The notes: generated by a model from the letters alone, not told the origin. A DNA stretch of 64,000 bases from Mesonia phycicola (GCF_900141885.1 NZ_FQYY01000002.1:186001-250000), one strand, 5' to 3'; shown: positions 16,361 through 26,220, counted from the stretch's first letter. Numbers and translations are program-made.

Positions 16361-18808
16361 ATGAAAGTTCTCAAATTTGGAGGAACTTCTGTAGCTAATG
16401 CAGAAAATATTCAACTCGTAAAAAATATAGTTCAAAAAGAATCTACTAATAACCAATTGTATGTGGTGGTATCTGCCTTAGGCGGAGTTACAGATTTATT
16501 ATTAAACACCGCGTATTTAGCTAGTCAACAAAAAGAAGCTTACCTAGAAACATTTGGTATTGTAGAGCAAAAACATATAGAAGTAGTTAAAAAGTTAATT
16601 CCCGTTACAAGGCAAAGTGCTATAATGAGCGAACTAAAAAGGGAACTAAACATATTAGAAACCCTATTAGAAGGTGCTTTTTTAATTGGAGAGACTACCC
16701 CTAAATTATTAGACAAAATTGTTGGATATGGAGAATTGCTATCTTCTAAAGTTATACAAGCTTATTTTGTAACTGAAGGTATTTCTAGTGTTTTTAAAGA
16801 TAGTAGAGAACTTATAAAAACAAATGAGCAATTTGGTAAGGCACAGGTTAATTTTGAAGTAACTCACCAAAATATACAAGATTATTCTGCTCACAACCAA
16901 ACAGATGTCACCCTACTTCCTGGTTTTATTGCCTCTTCTTTAAAAGGAGACTCTACAACTTTAGGTCGTGGTGGGTCAGACTATACTGCCGCCATTCTCG
17001 CTGCCGCAGTAAATGCAGACGTTTTAGAAATTTGGACAGATGTTAGCGGTATGTTTACTGCAAACCCTAAATTGGTAAAACAAGCTGTCGCTATTAAAGA
17101 AATTTCTTATCAAGAAGCAATGGAGCTTTCTCATTTTGGGGCTAAGGTCTTGTACCCACCTACAATACAACCTATTTTAGAGAAAGAAATTCCTATTCAT
17201 ATAAAAAATACTTTTTTACCAAATGAAAAAGGAACTAGAATTTCAAAAAATACTAACGGAAAAAACAGACCGGTTAGAGGAATTAGCCATATAGAAAACA
17301 TATCTCTTCTCTCTCTAGAAGGACCAGGTATGGTAGGTGTACCCGGAATTTCTAAACGCTTTTTCGAAGTACTTTCTTACCAAAAAGTTAGCGTGGTTTT
17401 AATTACCCAAGCATCTTCAGAACATAGTATTTGTGTTGCAGTGGCTACAGAAGATGCTGAAAAAGCTAAAAAAGCACTTGATCATTCTTTTGCTTACGAA
17501 ATTTCACTAAACCAAATAAAACCAACTATTATAGAAAATGACCAAGCTATTATTGCTTTGGTAGGTGATAACATGAAAAGTCACCAGGGTTTAAGCGGAA
17601 AAATGTTTAGCACTTTAGGTAAAAATAATGTAAACATTCGTGTAATAGCACAAGGTGCTTCAGAAAAAAACATATCTGCCGTTATAAAAAAAGTAGATGT
17701 AAAAAAGGCTTTAAATACCTTACATGAACGCTTTTTTGAAGAGAACATTAAACAACTTAATCTTTTTGTAATGGGAGTTGGAAATGTTGGTGCTAAATTT
17801 TTAAATCAGATAGAGCAACAGAAAAAATACTTAAAAGAAAATTTAAAATTAAATATTAGAGTAATAGCTCTTTCTAATTCTAAAAAAATGCTTTTTCAAG
17901 AAGGTGGTATTTCATTAAATAGTTGGAGAGAGAATTTAGAAAATGGTGAAAAAGCAGACAAAGAGTTGTTTTTTAATAAGGTGAAATCTTTAAACCTAAG
18001 AAACAGTATTTTTGTAGATAACACTGCTAATCAAGTAATTGCAAACACTTATGCACAATACTTAAAAAACAGTATTTCTGTAGTAACTTGTAATAAAATT
18101 GCAAGCTCTTCTGCATATCAAAATTATCAAGAATTAAAGCAATTATCTAGAGATTATAATGCTCCGTTTTTGTTTGAAACCAATGTGGGTGCAGGTTTAC
18201 CTATTATAGATACGCTTAAAAACTTAATAGCTTCTGGAGATAAAATCACCAAAATTCAAGCAGTACTCTCTGGTAGTTTAAATTTTGTATTTAATAATTT
18301 TGATGATAATCATGAATTTGTAGAGGTAGTAAGGCAAGCTCAAACAGAAGGTTATACAGAACCTGATCCAAAAATTGATTTAAGTGGAATTGATGTAATG
18401 AGAAAAATATTAATTCTTGCTCGTGAAAGTGGCTATCAATTAGAGCTAGAAGATATTAAAAACAAATCTTTTTTACCAGAATCTTGTTTAGCTACAGAAA
18501 ATGTAGAAGACTTTTTTACAAGTCTAGCTACTCAAAAAGAACACTTTAACCAGCTTTATCAAAATGCAAAAGAGAATAACAGCAGATTAAAATATGTTGC
18601 TGAATTTAATAACGGAGAAGCCAGTGTTGGTTTAGAAGAAATTGTGCAGCAACATCCATTTTATAACCTAGAAGGTAAAGACAATATTGTATTGTTTTAC
18701 ACAGAAAGATATACAGAGCAACCGCTAATTATTAAAGGTGCAGGTGCAGGTGCAGATGTTACCGCTTCTGGAATTTTTGCAGATATCATTAGAATAGGAA
18801 ACTACTAA
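16361..18808 (+). CDS. thrA: Bifunctional aspartate kinase / homoserine dehydrogenase
   Basis: 815 residues. Aspartate kinase occupies about 1-300 with 'KFGGTS' (5-10) and 'TTLGRGGSDYTA' (199-210); two ACT regulatory repeats span about 315-460, including 'GVPGISKRFFEVLS' and 'FSTLGKNNVNIR'; homoserine dehydrogenase begins near 466 with the nucleotide loop 'GVGNVG' (472-477). It catalyses the first and third steps from aspartate to threonine, and the ACT pair is where threonine usually inhibits. It is the first structural gene after the Thr/Ile leader and is followed by thrB after three bases. Full length and no lost motifs. Confidence 0.97.
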   Translation: MKVLKFGGTSVANAENIQLVKNIVQKESTNNQLYVVVSALGGVTDLLLNTAYLASQQKEAYLETFGIVEQKHIEVVKKLIPVTRQSAIMSELKRELNILETLLEGAFLIGETTPKLLDKIVGYGELLSSKVIQAYFVTEGISSVFKDSRELIKTNEQFGKAQVNFEVTHQNIQDYSAHNQTDVTLLPGFIASSLKGDSTTLGRGGSDYTAAILAAAVNADVLEIWTDVSGMFTANPKLVKQAVAIKEISYQEAMELSHFGAKVLYPPTIQPILEKEIPIHIKNTFLPNEKGTRISKNTNGKNRPVRGISHIENISLLSLEGPGMVGVPGISKRFFEVLSYQKVSVVLITQASSEHSICVAVATEDAEKAKKALDHSFAYEISLNQIKPTIIENDQAIIALVGDNMKSHQGLSGKMFSTLGKNNVNIRVIAQGASEKNISAVIKKVDVKKALNTLHERFFEENIKQLNLFVMGVGNVGAKFLNQIEQQKKYLKENLKLNIRVIALSNSKKMLFQEGGISLNSWRENLENGEKADKELFFNKVKSLNLRNSIFVDNTANQVIANTYAQYLKNSISVVTCNKIASSSAYQNYQELKQLSRDYNAPFLFETNVGAGLPIIDTLKNLIASGDKITKIQAVLSGSLNFVFNNFDDNHEFVEVVRQAQTEGYTEPDPKIDLSGIDVMRKILILARESGYQLELEDIKNKSFLPESCLATENVEDFFTSLATQKEHFNQLYQNAKENNSRLKYVAEFNNGEASVGLEEIVQQHPFYNLEGKDNIVLFYTERYTEQPLIIKGAGAGADVTASGIFADIIRIGNY

Positions 18809-18811
18809 ACT

Positions 18812-19735
18812 ATGAAAGAGATAAAACTATTTTGCCCAGCAACTATTGCAAATGTTTCTTGTGGGTTTGATGTTTTAGGGCTTTGCTTAGAACAACCAGG
18901 AGACGAGATGATTATTAAAAAATCTTTTACTCCTGGTATTCAAATCACCAAAATTATAGGGCAAGATTTACCCTTAGAAACCGAGAAAAATGTAGCTGGT
19001 GTAGCAGGTCTTGCCTTACTTAATGAGTTAAAAGATTTTAAATCTGGTTTTGAAATAGAGATTTACAAAAACATTAAACCAGGAAGCGGTATTGGTAGTA
19101 GTGCTGCAAGTGCTGCAGGAGCCGTTTTTGGCATTAATCAATTACTTAATCAACCTTTTTCTGCAAAAGAACTAATCCCTTTTGCTATGCAGGGAGAATT
19201 TTTAGCTAGCGGAGCATTACATGCAGATAATGTAGCTCCTGCCCTTTTAGGTGGTTTTACATTAGTAAGAAGTTATGAGCCACTAGATATTTTAAAACTA
19301 CCTGTACCTAACCAATTAATAGCTACAGTTATTCACCCGCAATTAGAAGTAAAAACAGCAGATGCGCGTGCTGTTTTAAAACATACAGTTCCTCTTAAAA
19401 AAGCAATTACACAATGGGGAAATCTTGCAGGATTAATTAGCGCTCTTTACACTAATGATTATGATTTATTAGCAAGATGCTTACATGATGAGATTGTAGA
19501 ACCACTTAGAAGTGTACTTATACCTGGTTTTAATGAAGTAAAAGAAAGTGCGTTAGTTAACGGAGCTTTAGGTAGCGGCATTTCTGGCTCTGGTCCCTCT
19601 ATTTTTGCTTTAAGTAAAGACAAAATTACAGCTCAAAAAATAGGTGACGCTATGGCTACAACTTATAAAAAGTTTGAGGTAGATTATGATGTTCACGTTT
19701 CTTCTATTAATAAGGAAGGAATTAAAATATTATAA
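18812..19735 (+). CDS. thrB: Homoserine kinase
   Basis: 307 residues, a GHMP-family kinase that phosphorylates homoserine to O-phosphohomoserine. Visible marks are the N-terminal 'CPATIANVSCGFDVLG' (residues 6-21), the ATP-binding 'PGSGIGSSAASAAGAV' near 91-106 and the C-terminal 'GSGISGSGPSIFAL' near 253-266. The start lies three bases after the thrA stop, so translation is coupled. Length and motifs are normal. Confidence 0.97.
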   Translation: MKEIKLFCPATIANVSCGFDVLGLCLEQPGDEMIIKKSFTPGIQITKIIGQDLPLETEKNVAGVAGLALLNELKDFKSGFEIEIYKNIKPGSGIGSSAASAAGAVFGINQLLNQPFSAKELIPFAMQGEFLASGALHADNVAPALLGGFTLVRSYEPLDILKLPVPNQLIATVIHPQLEVKTADARAVLKHTVPLKKAITQWGNLAGLISALYTNDYDLLARCLHDEIVEPLRSVLIPGFNEVKESALVNGALGSGISGSGPSIFALSKDKITAQKIGDAMATTYKKFEVDYDVHVSSINKEGIKIL

Positions 19736-19875
19736 ATGAATACTGAATTGGATTTACAAGTACATTATAAAAATTAAAAAATATAAACTAAATCTTTAAT
19801 TTAAGTAAAAAACTATAAGACCTTTTAATTAAATTATTTACATAAAATTAGTTTATATAAAACATCAAAGAAAAA

Positions 19876-21171
19876 ATGAAATATTTAAGTTTAAACCATA
19901 AAGCACCTAAAGCAAATTTTGAAGAAGCTACTGTCAACGGAATTGCTCCCGACAAAGGTTTATATTTTCCAGAAAGTTTTGTTCCGTTAGATAAACTAAT
20001 GTTAGAAACAATAGACTTGATGACAAAAGAGCAAATTGCTTACGAAGTAATTAGACAATTTGTTACAGACTCTATTCCAAAAGAAGAATTACGAAAAATT
20101 GTAGCAGAAACTTTAAATTTTGATTTTCCGTTAATTCAAATTAATGAGAATACCTATACTTTAGAGCTTTTTCACGGACCAACTATGGCTTTTAAAGATG
20201 TTGGCGCACGCTTTATGGCTCGTTGCTTAGGTTATTTCAACAGAAATAAGAAAAACCAAAAAATTAGAGTTCTAGTAGCTACTTCTGGCGATACTGGTGG
20301 TGCTGTAGCGCACGGTTTTTTAGGAGTTGAAGGTGTAGAAGTGGTAATTTTATACCCAAGTGGTAAAGTTTCTACTATTCAAGAAAAACAATTAACTACC
20401 CTTGGTAAAAATATTACTGCTCTAAAAGTTGATGGTACTTTTGATGATTGCCAAGCAATGGTTAAGAAAGCATTTTTAGATGAAGAATTAAAAGAGTTTA
20501 ACTTGACCTCCGCCAACTCTATAAACGTAGCTCGTTGGTTACCACAAATGTTTTACTATTTCTTTGCTTATAGTGAATTAAAAAAATTAAAAAAGAAATT
20601 AGTGTTTTCTGTACCTAGCGGAAATTTCGGAAATATTTGCGCTGGTATGCTTGCCAAAAAATTAGGTTTACCAATAGAGTTTTTTATAGCATCTACTAAT
20701 ATTAACGACACCGTTCCGCAGTTTTTAAAAACAGGTAATTACCAAGCAAAAGCTTCTAGCGCTACTATTTCTAACGCTATGGATGTGGGAGACCCTAGTA
20801 ATTTTATAAGAATACAAGCTCTTTATAACACCACAGAAGACTTAAAAAATGATTTTAGTGCTTTAAGTTTTACAGACAAAGAGACTAAAAAAGCTATGAA
20901 AGATATTTACAAGCAATCTAATTATATAGCAGACCCTCACGGTGCGGTTGGCTACTTGGGTTGGCAAAAAAGTAAAGATCAATTTCCTGATGCGGTCGGT
21001 GTATTTTTAGAAACTGCACACCCTGTAAAGTTTCTAGATACGGTTGAAGAAACTTTAGAAGTGAAAATACAGATCCCAAAACAAATTAAAGAAGTAATAA
21101 ATAAAGAGAAAAAAAGTGTTCAAATAAAAAATTACGAGCAATTAAAAGACTTTTTACAAAACAAAAAGTAG
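19876..21171 (+). CDS. thrC: Threonine synthase
   Basis: 431 residues, a fold-type II PLP enzyme converting O-phosphohomoserine to threonine. The PLP lysine is in 'FHGPTMAFKDVGARF' (Lys near residue 110), followed by the phosphate loop 'TSGDTGGAVAHGF' and later 'SVPSGNFGNICAG'. The 'N-terminal THR4' element 'KAPKANFEEATVNGIAPDKGLYFP' type is present. It lies 140 bases after thrB; no terminator is visible in that gap, so it is probably the third gene of the operon and falls under the same leader control. Confidence 0.97.
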   Translation: MKYLSLNHKAPKANFEEATVNGIAPDKGLYFPESFVPLDKLMLETIDLMTKEQIAYEVIRQFVTDSIPKEELRKIVAETLNFDFPLIQINENTYTLELFHGPTMAFKDVGARFMARCLGYFNRNKKNQKIRVLVATSGDTGGAVAHGFLGVEGVEVVILYPSGKVSTIQEKQLTTLGKNITALKVDGTFDDCQAMVKKAFLDEELKEFNLTSANSINVARWLPQMFYYFFAYSELKKLKKKLVFSVPSGNFGNICAGMLAKKLGLPIEFFIASTNINDTVPQFLKTGNYQAKASSATISNAMDVGDPSNFIRIQALYNTTEDLKNDFSALSFTDKETKKAMKDIYKQSNYIADPHGAVGYLGWQKSKDQFPDAVGVFLETAHPVKFLDTVEETLEVKIQIPKQIKEVINKEKKSVQIKNYEQLKDFLQNKK

Positions 21172-21293
21172 ATAATTACTAAAAGTACGGCTTATAAAAC
21201 ATCGGTAACCATTAACATTCAAATATTCTCAACAAAATCACTAATAATTCCATATTATTTTAAAAGTTCTTATCGCTACTCTGTATTTTTTGA

Positions 21294-21301
21294 TAATTTT
21301 G
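21294..21301 (+). promoter_or_regulatory. Candidate -7 element of gcvT promoter
   Basis: TAATTTTG matches TAnnTTTG and lies 21 bases before the gcvT ATG. No clear TTG is found at the proper distance upstream, so the call rests on one box. Confidence 0.4.
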
Positions 21302-21322
21302 CCAAAAATATAAATAAGCGGC

Positions 21323-22405
21323 ATGAAAAATACCCAACTTACACATATACACGAATCTTTAGGTGCAAAAATGGTTCCTTTTGCCGGTTACAATATGCCG
21401 GTTTCTTATGAAGGAGTAAATATTGAACATGAAACTGTTAGAAAACATTTAGGTGTTTTTGATGTTTCTCATATGGGAGAGTTTTTAATTTCTGGTCCAA
21501 ATGCGCTAGAACTTATTCAAAAAATATCTTCTAACGATGCCTCTAAACTAACCGATGGTAAAGCGCAATATACTTGCATGCCTAATAATGATGGTGGTAT
21601 TGTAGATGATTTAATTATCTATAGAATGGATGCAGAAAAGTACCTTTTGGTAGTAAACGCATCTAATATTGATAAAGATTGGAACTGGATTTCTGAGCAT
21701 AACACTATGCAAGCAGATATGAAAGACCTTTCTAACGAGTATTCTTTACTTGCTATACAAGGCCCTAAAGCTGTAGAAGCAATGCAATCTCTAACAGAAA
21801 TAGATTTATCTGCTATTAAATTTTACAATTTTGAAGTTGGTAAATTTGCAGATGCAGAGCATGTAATTATTTCTGCTACTGGTTACACAGGTAGTGGCGG
21901 TTTTGAAATTTATGTGAAAAATGAATTTGCAGAACAAGTATGGACAAAAGTTTTAGAAGCTGGAGCAGATTTTGGTATCAAACCAATTGGTCTTGCTGCA
22001 CGTGATACACTAAGATTAGAAATGGGATTTTGCCTATACGGTAATGATATAGATGATACTACTTCACCTATTGAAGCAGGTTTAGGTTGGATTACCAAGT
22101 TCAACAAAGATTTTATTAATTCTGCTAATTTAAAACAACAAAAAGAAGAAGGTCCAAAACGTAAATTAGTAGCTTTTGAGCTTACAGAAAAAGGAATACC
22201 AAGAAAAGACTATGTAATTGTAGACCAAGAAGGCAATGCTATTGGTAAAGTTACTTCAGGTACCATGTCTCCTTCTACTGGTAAGGCTATTGGTTTAGGT
22301 TACGTAACTACAGATTTTAGCAAAGTAGATTCTAAAATATTTATTCAGATTAGAAAGAAAACTATACCTGCTACTGTTGTAAAATTACCTTTTTACAAGG
22401 CTTAA
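21323..22405 (+). CDS. gcvT: Glycine cleavage system T protein (aminomethyltransferase)
   Basis: 360 residues. It takes the aminomethyl group from lipoyl-GcvH and transfers the methylene to tetrahydrofolate, releasing ammonia. N-terminal '[14 protein letters not shown]' (residues about 17-30) and 'FDVSHMGE' (near 47-54), where the Asp-x-x-x-Met-Gly pattern contributes to folate binding, plus '[18 protein letters not shown]' near 227-244, are diagnostic. gcvH and gcvP are not in this window, so the system is dispersed as is common in Bacteroidota. A long terminator follows. Confidence 0.96.
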   Translation: MKNTQLTHIHESLGAKMVPFAGYNMPVSYEGVNIEHETVRKHLGVFDVSHMGEFLISGPNALELIQKISSNDASKLTDGKAQYTCMPNNDGGIVDDLIIYRMDAEKYLLVVNASNIDKDWNWISEHNTMQADMKDLSNEYSLLAIQGPKAVEAMQSLTEIDLSAIKFYNFEVGKFADAEHVIISATGYTGSGGFEIYVKNEFAEQVWTKVLEAGADFGIKPIGLAARDTLRLEMGFCLYGNDIDDTTSPIEAGLGWITKFNKDFINSANLKQQKEEGPKRKLVAFELTEKGIPRKDYVIVDQEGNAIGKVTSGTMSPSTGKAIGLGYVTTDFSKVDSKIFIQIRKKTIPATVVKLPFYKA

Positions 22406-22422
22406 AATTACTTAAGATATTT

Positions 22423-22480
22423 AAAAACTAGTGCTCAAAATCATATTTTATGGTTTTATTAGCACTAGTTTTTGCTTTTT
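22423..22480 (+). terminator. Terminator after gcvT
   Basis: AAAAACTAGTGCT (22423-22435) pairs perfectly with AGCACTAGTTTTT (22461-22473), with a smaller helix inside the loop (AAAATCA 22437-22443 with TGGTTTT 22451-22457, one G-T pair). T-rich sequence follows. Confidence 0.8.
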
Positions 22481-22517
22481 AACCGTTTAATTATTCTGAA
22501 TTAAAAATTGTAAGCGT

Positions 22518-23345
22518 ATTAAAAATTCAAAAAAAATATTAATACTTGGTGGGAGTGGTTTTTTAGGGAACGCACTTTACAAAGAGCTTCTACCCTATTT
22601 TAATGTTCACGCAACTTATTTTAGTGACAATTCATTTTTTGAAAAGAATAAAAAATTTCATCAATGGGATTTAGAAACAGAAGGTCTTGAAATTCTTTTA
22701 AAAAATCTAAAACCAGATCTTGTAATTAGTGCATTAAGAGGTGATTTTAAAGCTCAGTTATTTGCTCATTTTGAAGTAATTAATTACATATTAACTCACG
22801 AGTGCAAACTAATTTTTCTTTCTTCTGCAAATGTGTTTGATGCTTTTACCAATTACCCGTCTTACGAGTATGACAAAACACTTTCTATAAGTGTATACGG
22901 GAAGTTTAAAACAAAAATAGAAAATGCCTTACTTAGGTTACCCAATAAAAAATATGTGATTGCTAGACTACCTATGGTTTATGGGGCTGGCTCTCCAAGA
23001 GTTGAAGAACTTAAAATTTTAAACGATTTAAATGAGCCTATAGAGGTTTTTCCTAATGTGGTAACTAACGCAACCAGTATTACTAGATTTACACAGCAAA
23101 TGCATTATATTATTAATAGAGATTTAACTGGCGTATTTCATTTAGGTAGTACAGACTTGATTCACCATAGCGAGTTAATAGAAGATATTTGCAAACAGCT
23201 AAAATTGAAAGATCCTTTATTTAAAAGTGTTTTTGACTCTAATGATGATAGATTTTTAGCGTTACTACCAAAAGACAACTTATTGCCACACAATCTTCAA
23301 ATTAGTATTTTAGATGTGGTAAAAGATTCAATAATTAATCAATAA
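22518..23345 (+). CDS. NAD(P)-dependent epimerase/reductase, RmlD-like SDR, probable ATT start
   Basis: 275 residues if translation begins at ATT 22518. The Rossmann motif GGSGFLG is encoded at 22548-22568, and 'YGKFK' about 125 residues on gives the YxxxK active site of extended short-chain dehydrogenases such as dTDP-4-dehydrorhamnose reductase. The frame is open back to a TGA at 22497 but contains no ATG, GTG or TTG before 22833, where GTG would delete the whole nucleotide-binding domain. ATT followed by 'KNSKKILILGG' matches exactly where Met is expected. Alternatives are ATA, a sequencing error, or a pseudogene, but the body is intact. It is followed 12 bases later by phhB. Substrate unknown, likely a nucleotide sugar. 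Confidence 0.75.
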   Translation: MKNSKKILILGGSGFLGNALYKELLPYFNVHATYFSDNSFFEKNKKFHQWDLETEGLEILLKNLKPDLVISALRGDFKAQLFAHFEVINYILTHECKLIFLSSANVFDAFTNYPSYEYDKTLSISVYGKFKTKIENALLRLPNKKYVIARLPMVYGAGSPRVEELKILNDLNEPIEVFPNVVTNATSITRFTQQMHYIINRDLTGVFHLGSTDLIHHSELIEDICKQLKLKDPLFKSVFDSNDDRFLALLPKDNLLPHNLQISILDVVKDSIINQ

Positions 23346-23357
23346 AAAATATACAAA

Positions 23358-23645
23358 ATGAGCAAGTTAAGCGAAAAAGAAATTAGTGATAAACTACAAG
23401 ACTTAGAAGGATGGGAGTTTCAAGAAAACGCCCTTCAAACTAAATTTGAATTTGAAAACTTTAAAGAAACTTTTAGCATTATGACGCGTATTGCTTTTGA
23501 AGCAGAAGCACAACAACATCACCCAGAGTGGACAAATGTTTATAACACTTTAAGCATTTCACTTTCTACCCATGATGCTGGCGGAGTAACAGAAAAAGAC
23601 TTTCAAATGGCAAAAACTATAGAATCTATCATAGATGCCGAGTAA
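23358..23645 (+). CDS. phhB: Pterin-4a-carbinolamine dehydratase
   Basis: 95 residues, typical size. The signature '[E]AQQHHPEWTNVYNTL' (residues about 53-67) carries the catalytic His-His pair, and 'LSTHDAGGVTEKD' supplies the third conserved His and the Asp. The enzyme dehydrates 4a-hydroxytetrahydrobiopterin or tetrahydropterin produced by phenylalanine hydroxylase. No hydroxylase gene is close. It begins 12 bases after the reductase gene and probably shares its transcript. Confidence 0.93.
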   Translation: MSKLSEKEISDKLQDLEGWEFQENALQTKFEFENFKETFSIMTRIAFEAEAQQHHPEWTNVYNTLSISLSTHDAGGVTEKDFQMAKTIESIIDAE

Positions 23646-23682
23646 TTTTTAGGATAATTACCTTAGTATTTTATCTTTTTAG

Positions 23683-23690
23683 TAAATTTG
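23683..23690 (+). promoter_or_regulatory. Candidate -7 element upstream of yebC
   Basis: TAAATTTG, 27 bases before the yebC ATG, fits TAnnTTTG. No -33 TTG at the right distance is seen. Confidence 0.4.
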
Positions 23691-23717
23691 CGTACATCAT
23701 AATTTAACAAGAAAAAA

Positions 23718-24428
23718 ATGGGAAGAGCTTTTGAATTCCGTAAAGCACGAAAAATGAAAAGATGGGCAGCAATGTCTAAAGCTTTTACGCGTATTGGTAA
23801 AGATATAGTAATGGCTGTTAAAGAAGGTGGCCCAGACCCAGATGCTAATTCACGATTAAGAGCAGTTATACAGAACGCAAAGTCTGTTAACATGCCAAAA
23901 GACAATATTGAGCGTGCCATAAAAAGAGCATCTGATAAAAGTCAAGGTGATTATAAAGAAGTACTTTTTGAAGGTTATGCGCCACACGGTATAGCTATTT
24001 TAGTAGAAACAGCTACAGATAACAATACAAGAACAGTTGCCAATATTAGATCTTATTTTAATAAATGTAATGGTAACTTAGGTACTTCTGGCTCTGTAGA
24101 GTTTATGTTTGATCATACTTGCAATTTTAGAATTAACGGAGAAGGAATAGATGCGGAAGAATTAGAACTTGAATTTATAGATTTTGGAGCAGAAGAAGTA
24201 TTTGATGATGAAGATGGTATTTTAATATACGCCCCTTTTGAAAGTTTTGGAGCTATTCAAAAAGAATTAGAAGATAGAGAGATAGAAATTTTATCTTCTG
24301 GGTTTGAAAGAATACCTACCACTACAAAAAAACTATCTGAAGAAGAAGTTGCAGATGTAGAAAAGCTAATTGAAAAAATTGAAGAAGATGATGATGTACA
24401 AAACGTATATCACACTATGGAAGAATAA
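23718..24428 (+). CDS. YebC/PmpR family protein
   Basis: 236 residues, full length. Opens with 'GRAFEFRKARKMKRWAAMSK', and contains 'GGPDPDANSRLRAVIQNAK' and 'MPKDNIERAIKRASD' (about residues 30-75), the family hallmarks. YebC-type proteins were long described as transcriptional regulators; more recent work on bacterial members links some of them to translation at proline stretches. Cytoplasmic. It is closed by a bidirectional terminator. Which role applies here cannot be told. Confidence 0.93.
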   Translation: MGRAFEFRKARKMKRWAAMSKAFTRIGKDIVMAVKEGGPDPDANSRLRAVIQNAKSVNMPKDNIERAIKRASDKSQGDYKEVLFEGYAPHGIAILVETATDNNTRTVANIRSYFNKCNGNLGTSGSVEFMFDHTCNFRINGEGIDAEELELEFIDFGAEEVFDDEDGILIYAPFESFGAIQKELEDREIEILSSGFERIPTTTKKLSEEEVADVEKLIEKIEEDDDVQNVYHTMEE

Positions 24429-24449
24429 AATCTCTTCTAATTACATCAT

Positions 24450-24485
24450 AAAAAAAGGAGCTATTTTTCAATAGCTCCTTTTTTT
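24450..24485. terminator. Bidirectional intrinsic terminator
   Basis: GGAGCTATT (24457-24465) pairs with AATAGCTCC (24470-24478), loop TTTC, flanked by A7 and T7. It separates yebC from the convergent Lrp/AsnC gene. Confidence 0.92.
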
Positions 24486-24505
24486 ATTTATGTTTTTAAG
24501 AAATA

Positions 24506-24985
24506 TTACATTTCATTAAAAATAGAATGCATTAAACGTTTTTTATCGTTTAAGCTCTCTTCCATAGAAATCATCGTTTCTGTACGGTAAACACCTTCAA
24601 TATCATCTAATAAAAAGATAATTTGCTTAGCGTGCTCTGTATTTTTTGCTCTTACTTTACAAAAAACATTAAATTTCCCTGTAGTAACGTGAGCTACAGT
24701 TACAAAAGGAATATCGTTAATACGTTCTAAAACAAATTTTGTTTGAGAAGTTTTATTTAAATAAACACCAACATAGGCAATAAATGCATATCCTAGTTTT
24801 TTATAATCTAGTGTTAAAGAAGAACCAATAATGATTCCCGCCTCTTCCATTTTCTTTACTCTCACGTGAACCGTACCTGCAGATATACTAAGCTTCTTTG
24901 CTATATCTGTAAAAGGAGTTCTAGTATTATCTATTAAAATATCTAGAATCTGGTGGTCTACTTCGTCTAATCTAAATCTTGCCAT
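24506..24985 (-). CDS. Lrp/AsnC family transcriptional regulator
   Basis: 159 residues. N-terminal winged helix-turn-helix (about 4-60: 'LDEVDHQILDILIDNTRTPF' then 'LSISAGTVHVRVKKME') and C-terminal RAM/AsnC effector domain (about 70-150) ending in 'TETMISMEESL'. These proteins form octamers that bind amino acids and control amino-acid metabolism or transport. A CAAAAATA on the plus strand at 25023-25030 (TATTTTTG on the coding strand) is a likely -7 box, 38 bases before the start. The regulated genes are not evident; the neighbours are an M14 peptidase and YebC. Confidence 0.92.
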   Translation of the reverse strand: MARFRLDEVDHQILDILIDNTRTPFTDIAKKLSISAGTVHVRVKKMEEAGIIIGSSLTLDYKKLGYAFIAYVGVYLNKTSQTKFVLERINDIPFVTVAHVTTGKFNVFCKVRAKNTEHAKQIIFLLDDIEGVYRTETMISMEESLNDKKRLMHSIFNEM

Positions 24986-25062
24986 TTTGATAATTTATTG
25001 AAATTCGTCTATAAACAAGCTACAAAAATATAACAAAAATCAATATTTATCGAATTTGAGGA

Positions 25063-26220
25063 TTAAGAATTTGTTAAAAAAATTGAAATAATCTCATTAT
25101 TCAACGTGATTTTTTCAATTTTAATTCCTATTTCTAGATTTTTAACACTATTTATTCGTAAAACCTTATTTTCTGCATTTAGTTCTTTATGACCAAAACG
25201 GTTATTTAAATCTCCAATTGCTTCAATTATAGGCATTAAATAAAATTTACCTTCTTCTAAAACTTCTTTATACTGTATTGCCACATCTTTAATCTCCCCT
25301 TCTATTTCTGCGTTTCTAATTATTATATCATTAAATAATTTATCGTTTTCAGGGATTTTCTCATACTCTTTACGGTCTAAATCTTTATAGGTAGCAGATA
25401 TAATTTGTGAAACTACAGAAAACAAAGACAGAAAAATATACTTTCTTGTTACTTCCCTCTCATAGTCTTCATAATAGTGACCAGCCTCAAACAAAATAGT
25501 TGGTACATTTTGAGCCTGAAAATAATCTCCCACACAGTTTATATTAAAACCATCATCATATCTACCTACTTGGTTTGGTATTACAGCTTGCAAATAATTG
25601 CTCATTCCTACAATTAATTGCATAGCCTTTTCTCTTACAGTATTTACCTCTCTAGCTTCATTGTAAGCCGGAGCCAAGAAAGAGACTGTAGCAGGCTTAT
25701 TTACGCTTCCTGCACTAAAAATTGTACGCTGATCGTGTAAGTTTAGGCAATAATGAGGTTTAAATTCTTGAAAAACCTTTCTTAAAATTTTACTTTCTGG
25801 CTGGCTTTGATTGGTAGCATCTCTATTTAAGTCTACCTCATTTGCATTAACACGAGTATAATTTTTAAGTCCGTCAGGATTTAAAACCAAGATAATTTTA
25901 ATAGTACAATCTTCTAATGTTCTGTTTTTAAAATCATCATTTTCATCAATTGCTATAAAATTTAATAGATCTAAAACAGCCTTGGTAGTGGTAGACTCAT
26001 TGCCATGCATTTGAGACCACATCAAAATCTTTTTTGGACCATTTCCAAATTCAATTGAATAGATTTTTTCACCTAAAACAGATTTTCCTTCGGTTTGAAT
26101 AATAAAATAAGAAGGTAAATTTTCTATATAATTTACAATAGAGGAGTAAGACAAATACCTACCAGTAATTGATACCTCTTTAAATTCTGAATACTTTTCT
26201 AAAAGATGTTTTGCTTCCAT
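25063..26220 (-). CDS. M14-family zinc carboxypeptidase
   Basis: 385 residues without a signal peptide, hence probably cytoplasmic. Zinc ligands are seen in 'SQMHGNEST' (His-x-x-Glu, residues about 88-96) and in the third-ligand region 'CLNLHDQRT' (His near 160); 'ILFEAGHYYEDYERE' (near 230) supplies the catalytic Glu. The last 130 residues form an extra C-terminal domain of unknown role. The start ATG is only 6 bases from a -7-like box that lies inside the first GTTTAC-N4-GTAAAC palindrome, so expression is probably repressed by the divergent XRE protein. Substrate unknown; cell-wall peptides or peptide degradation are both possible. Confidence 0.85.
   Translation of the reverse strand: MEAKHLLEKYSEFKEVSITGRYLSYSSIVNYIENLPSYFIIQTEGKSVLGEKIYSIEFGNGPKKILMWSQMHGNESTTTKAVLDLLNFIAIDENDDFKNRTLEDCTIKIILVLNPDGLKNYTRVNANEVDLNRDATNQSQPESKILRKVFQEFKPHYCLNLHDQRTIFSAGSVNKPATVSFLAPAYNEAREVNTVREKAMQLIVGMSNYLQAVIPNQVGRYDDGFNINCVGDYFQAQNVPTILFEAGHYYEDYEREVTRKYIFLSLFSVVSQIISATYKDLDRKEYEKIPENDKLFNDIIIRNAEIEGEIKDVAIQYKEVLEEGKFYLMPIIEAIGDLNNRFGHKELNAENKVLRINSVKNLEIGIKIEKITLNNEIISIFLTNS

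Noticed and set aside
19736-19777. 13-codon frame between thrB and thrC that could be a second leader
   Set aside because: Only one Thr and no Ile codon, no hairpin after it, and the start directly follows the thrB stop by chance.
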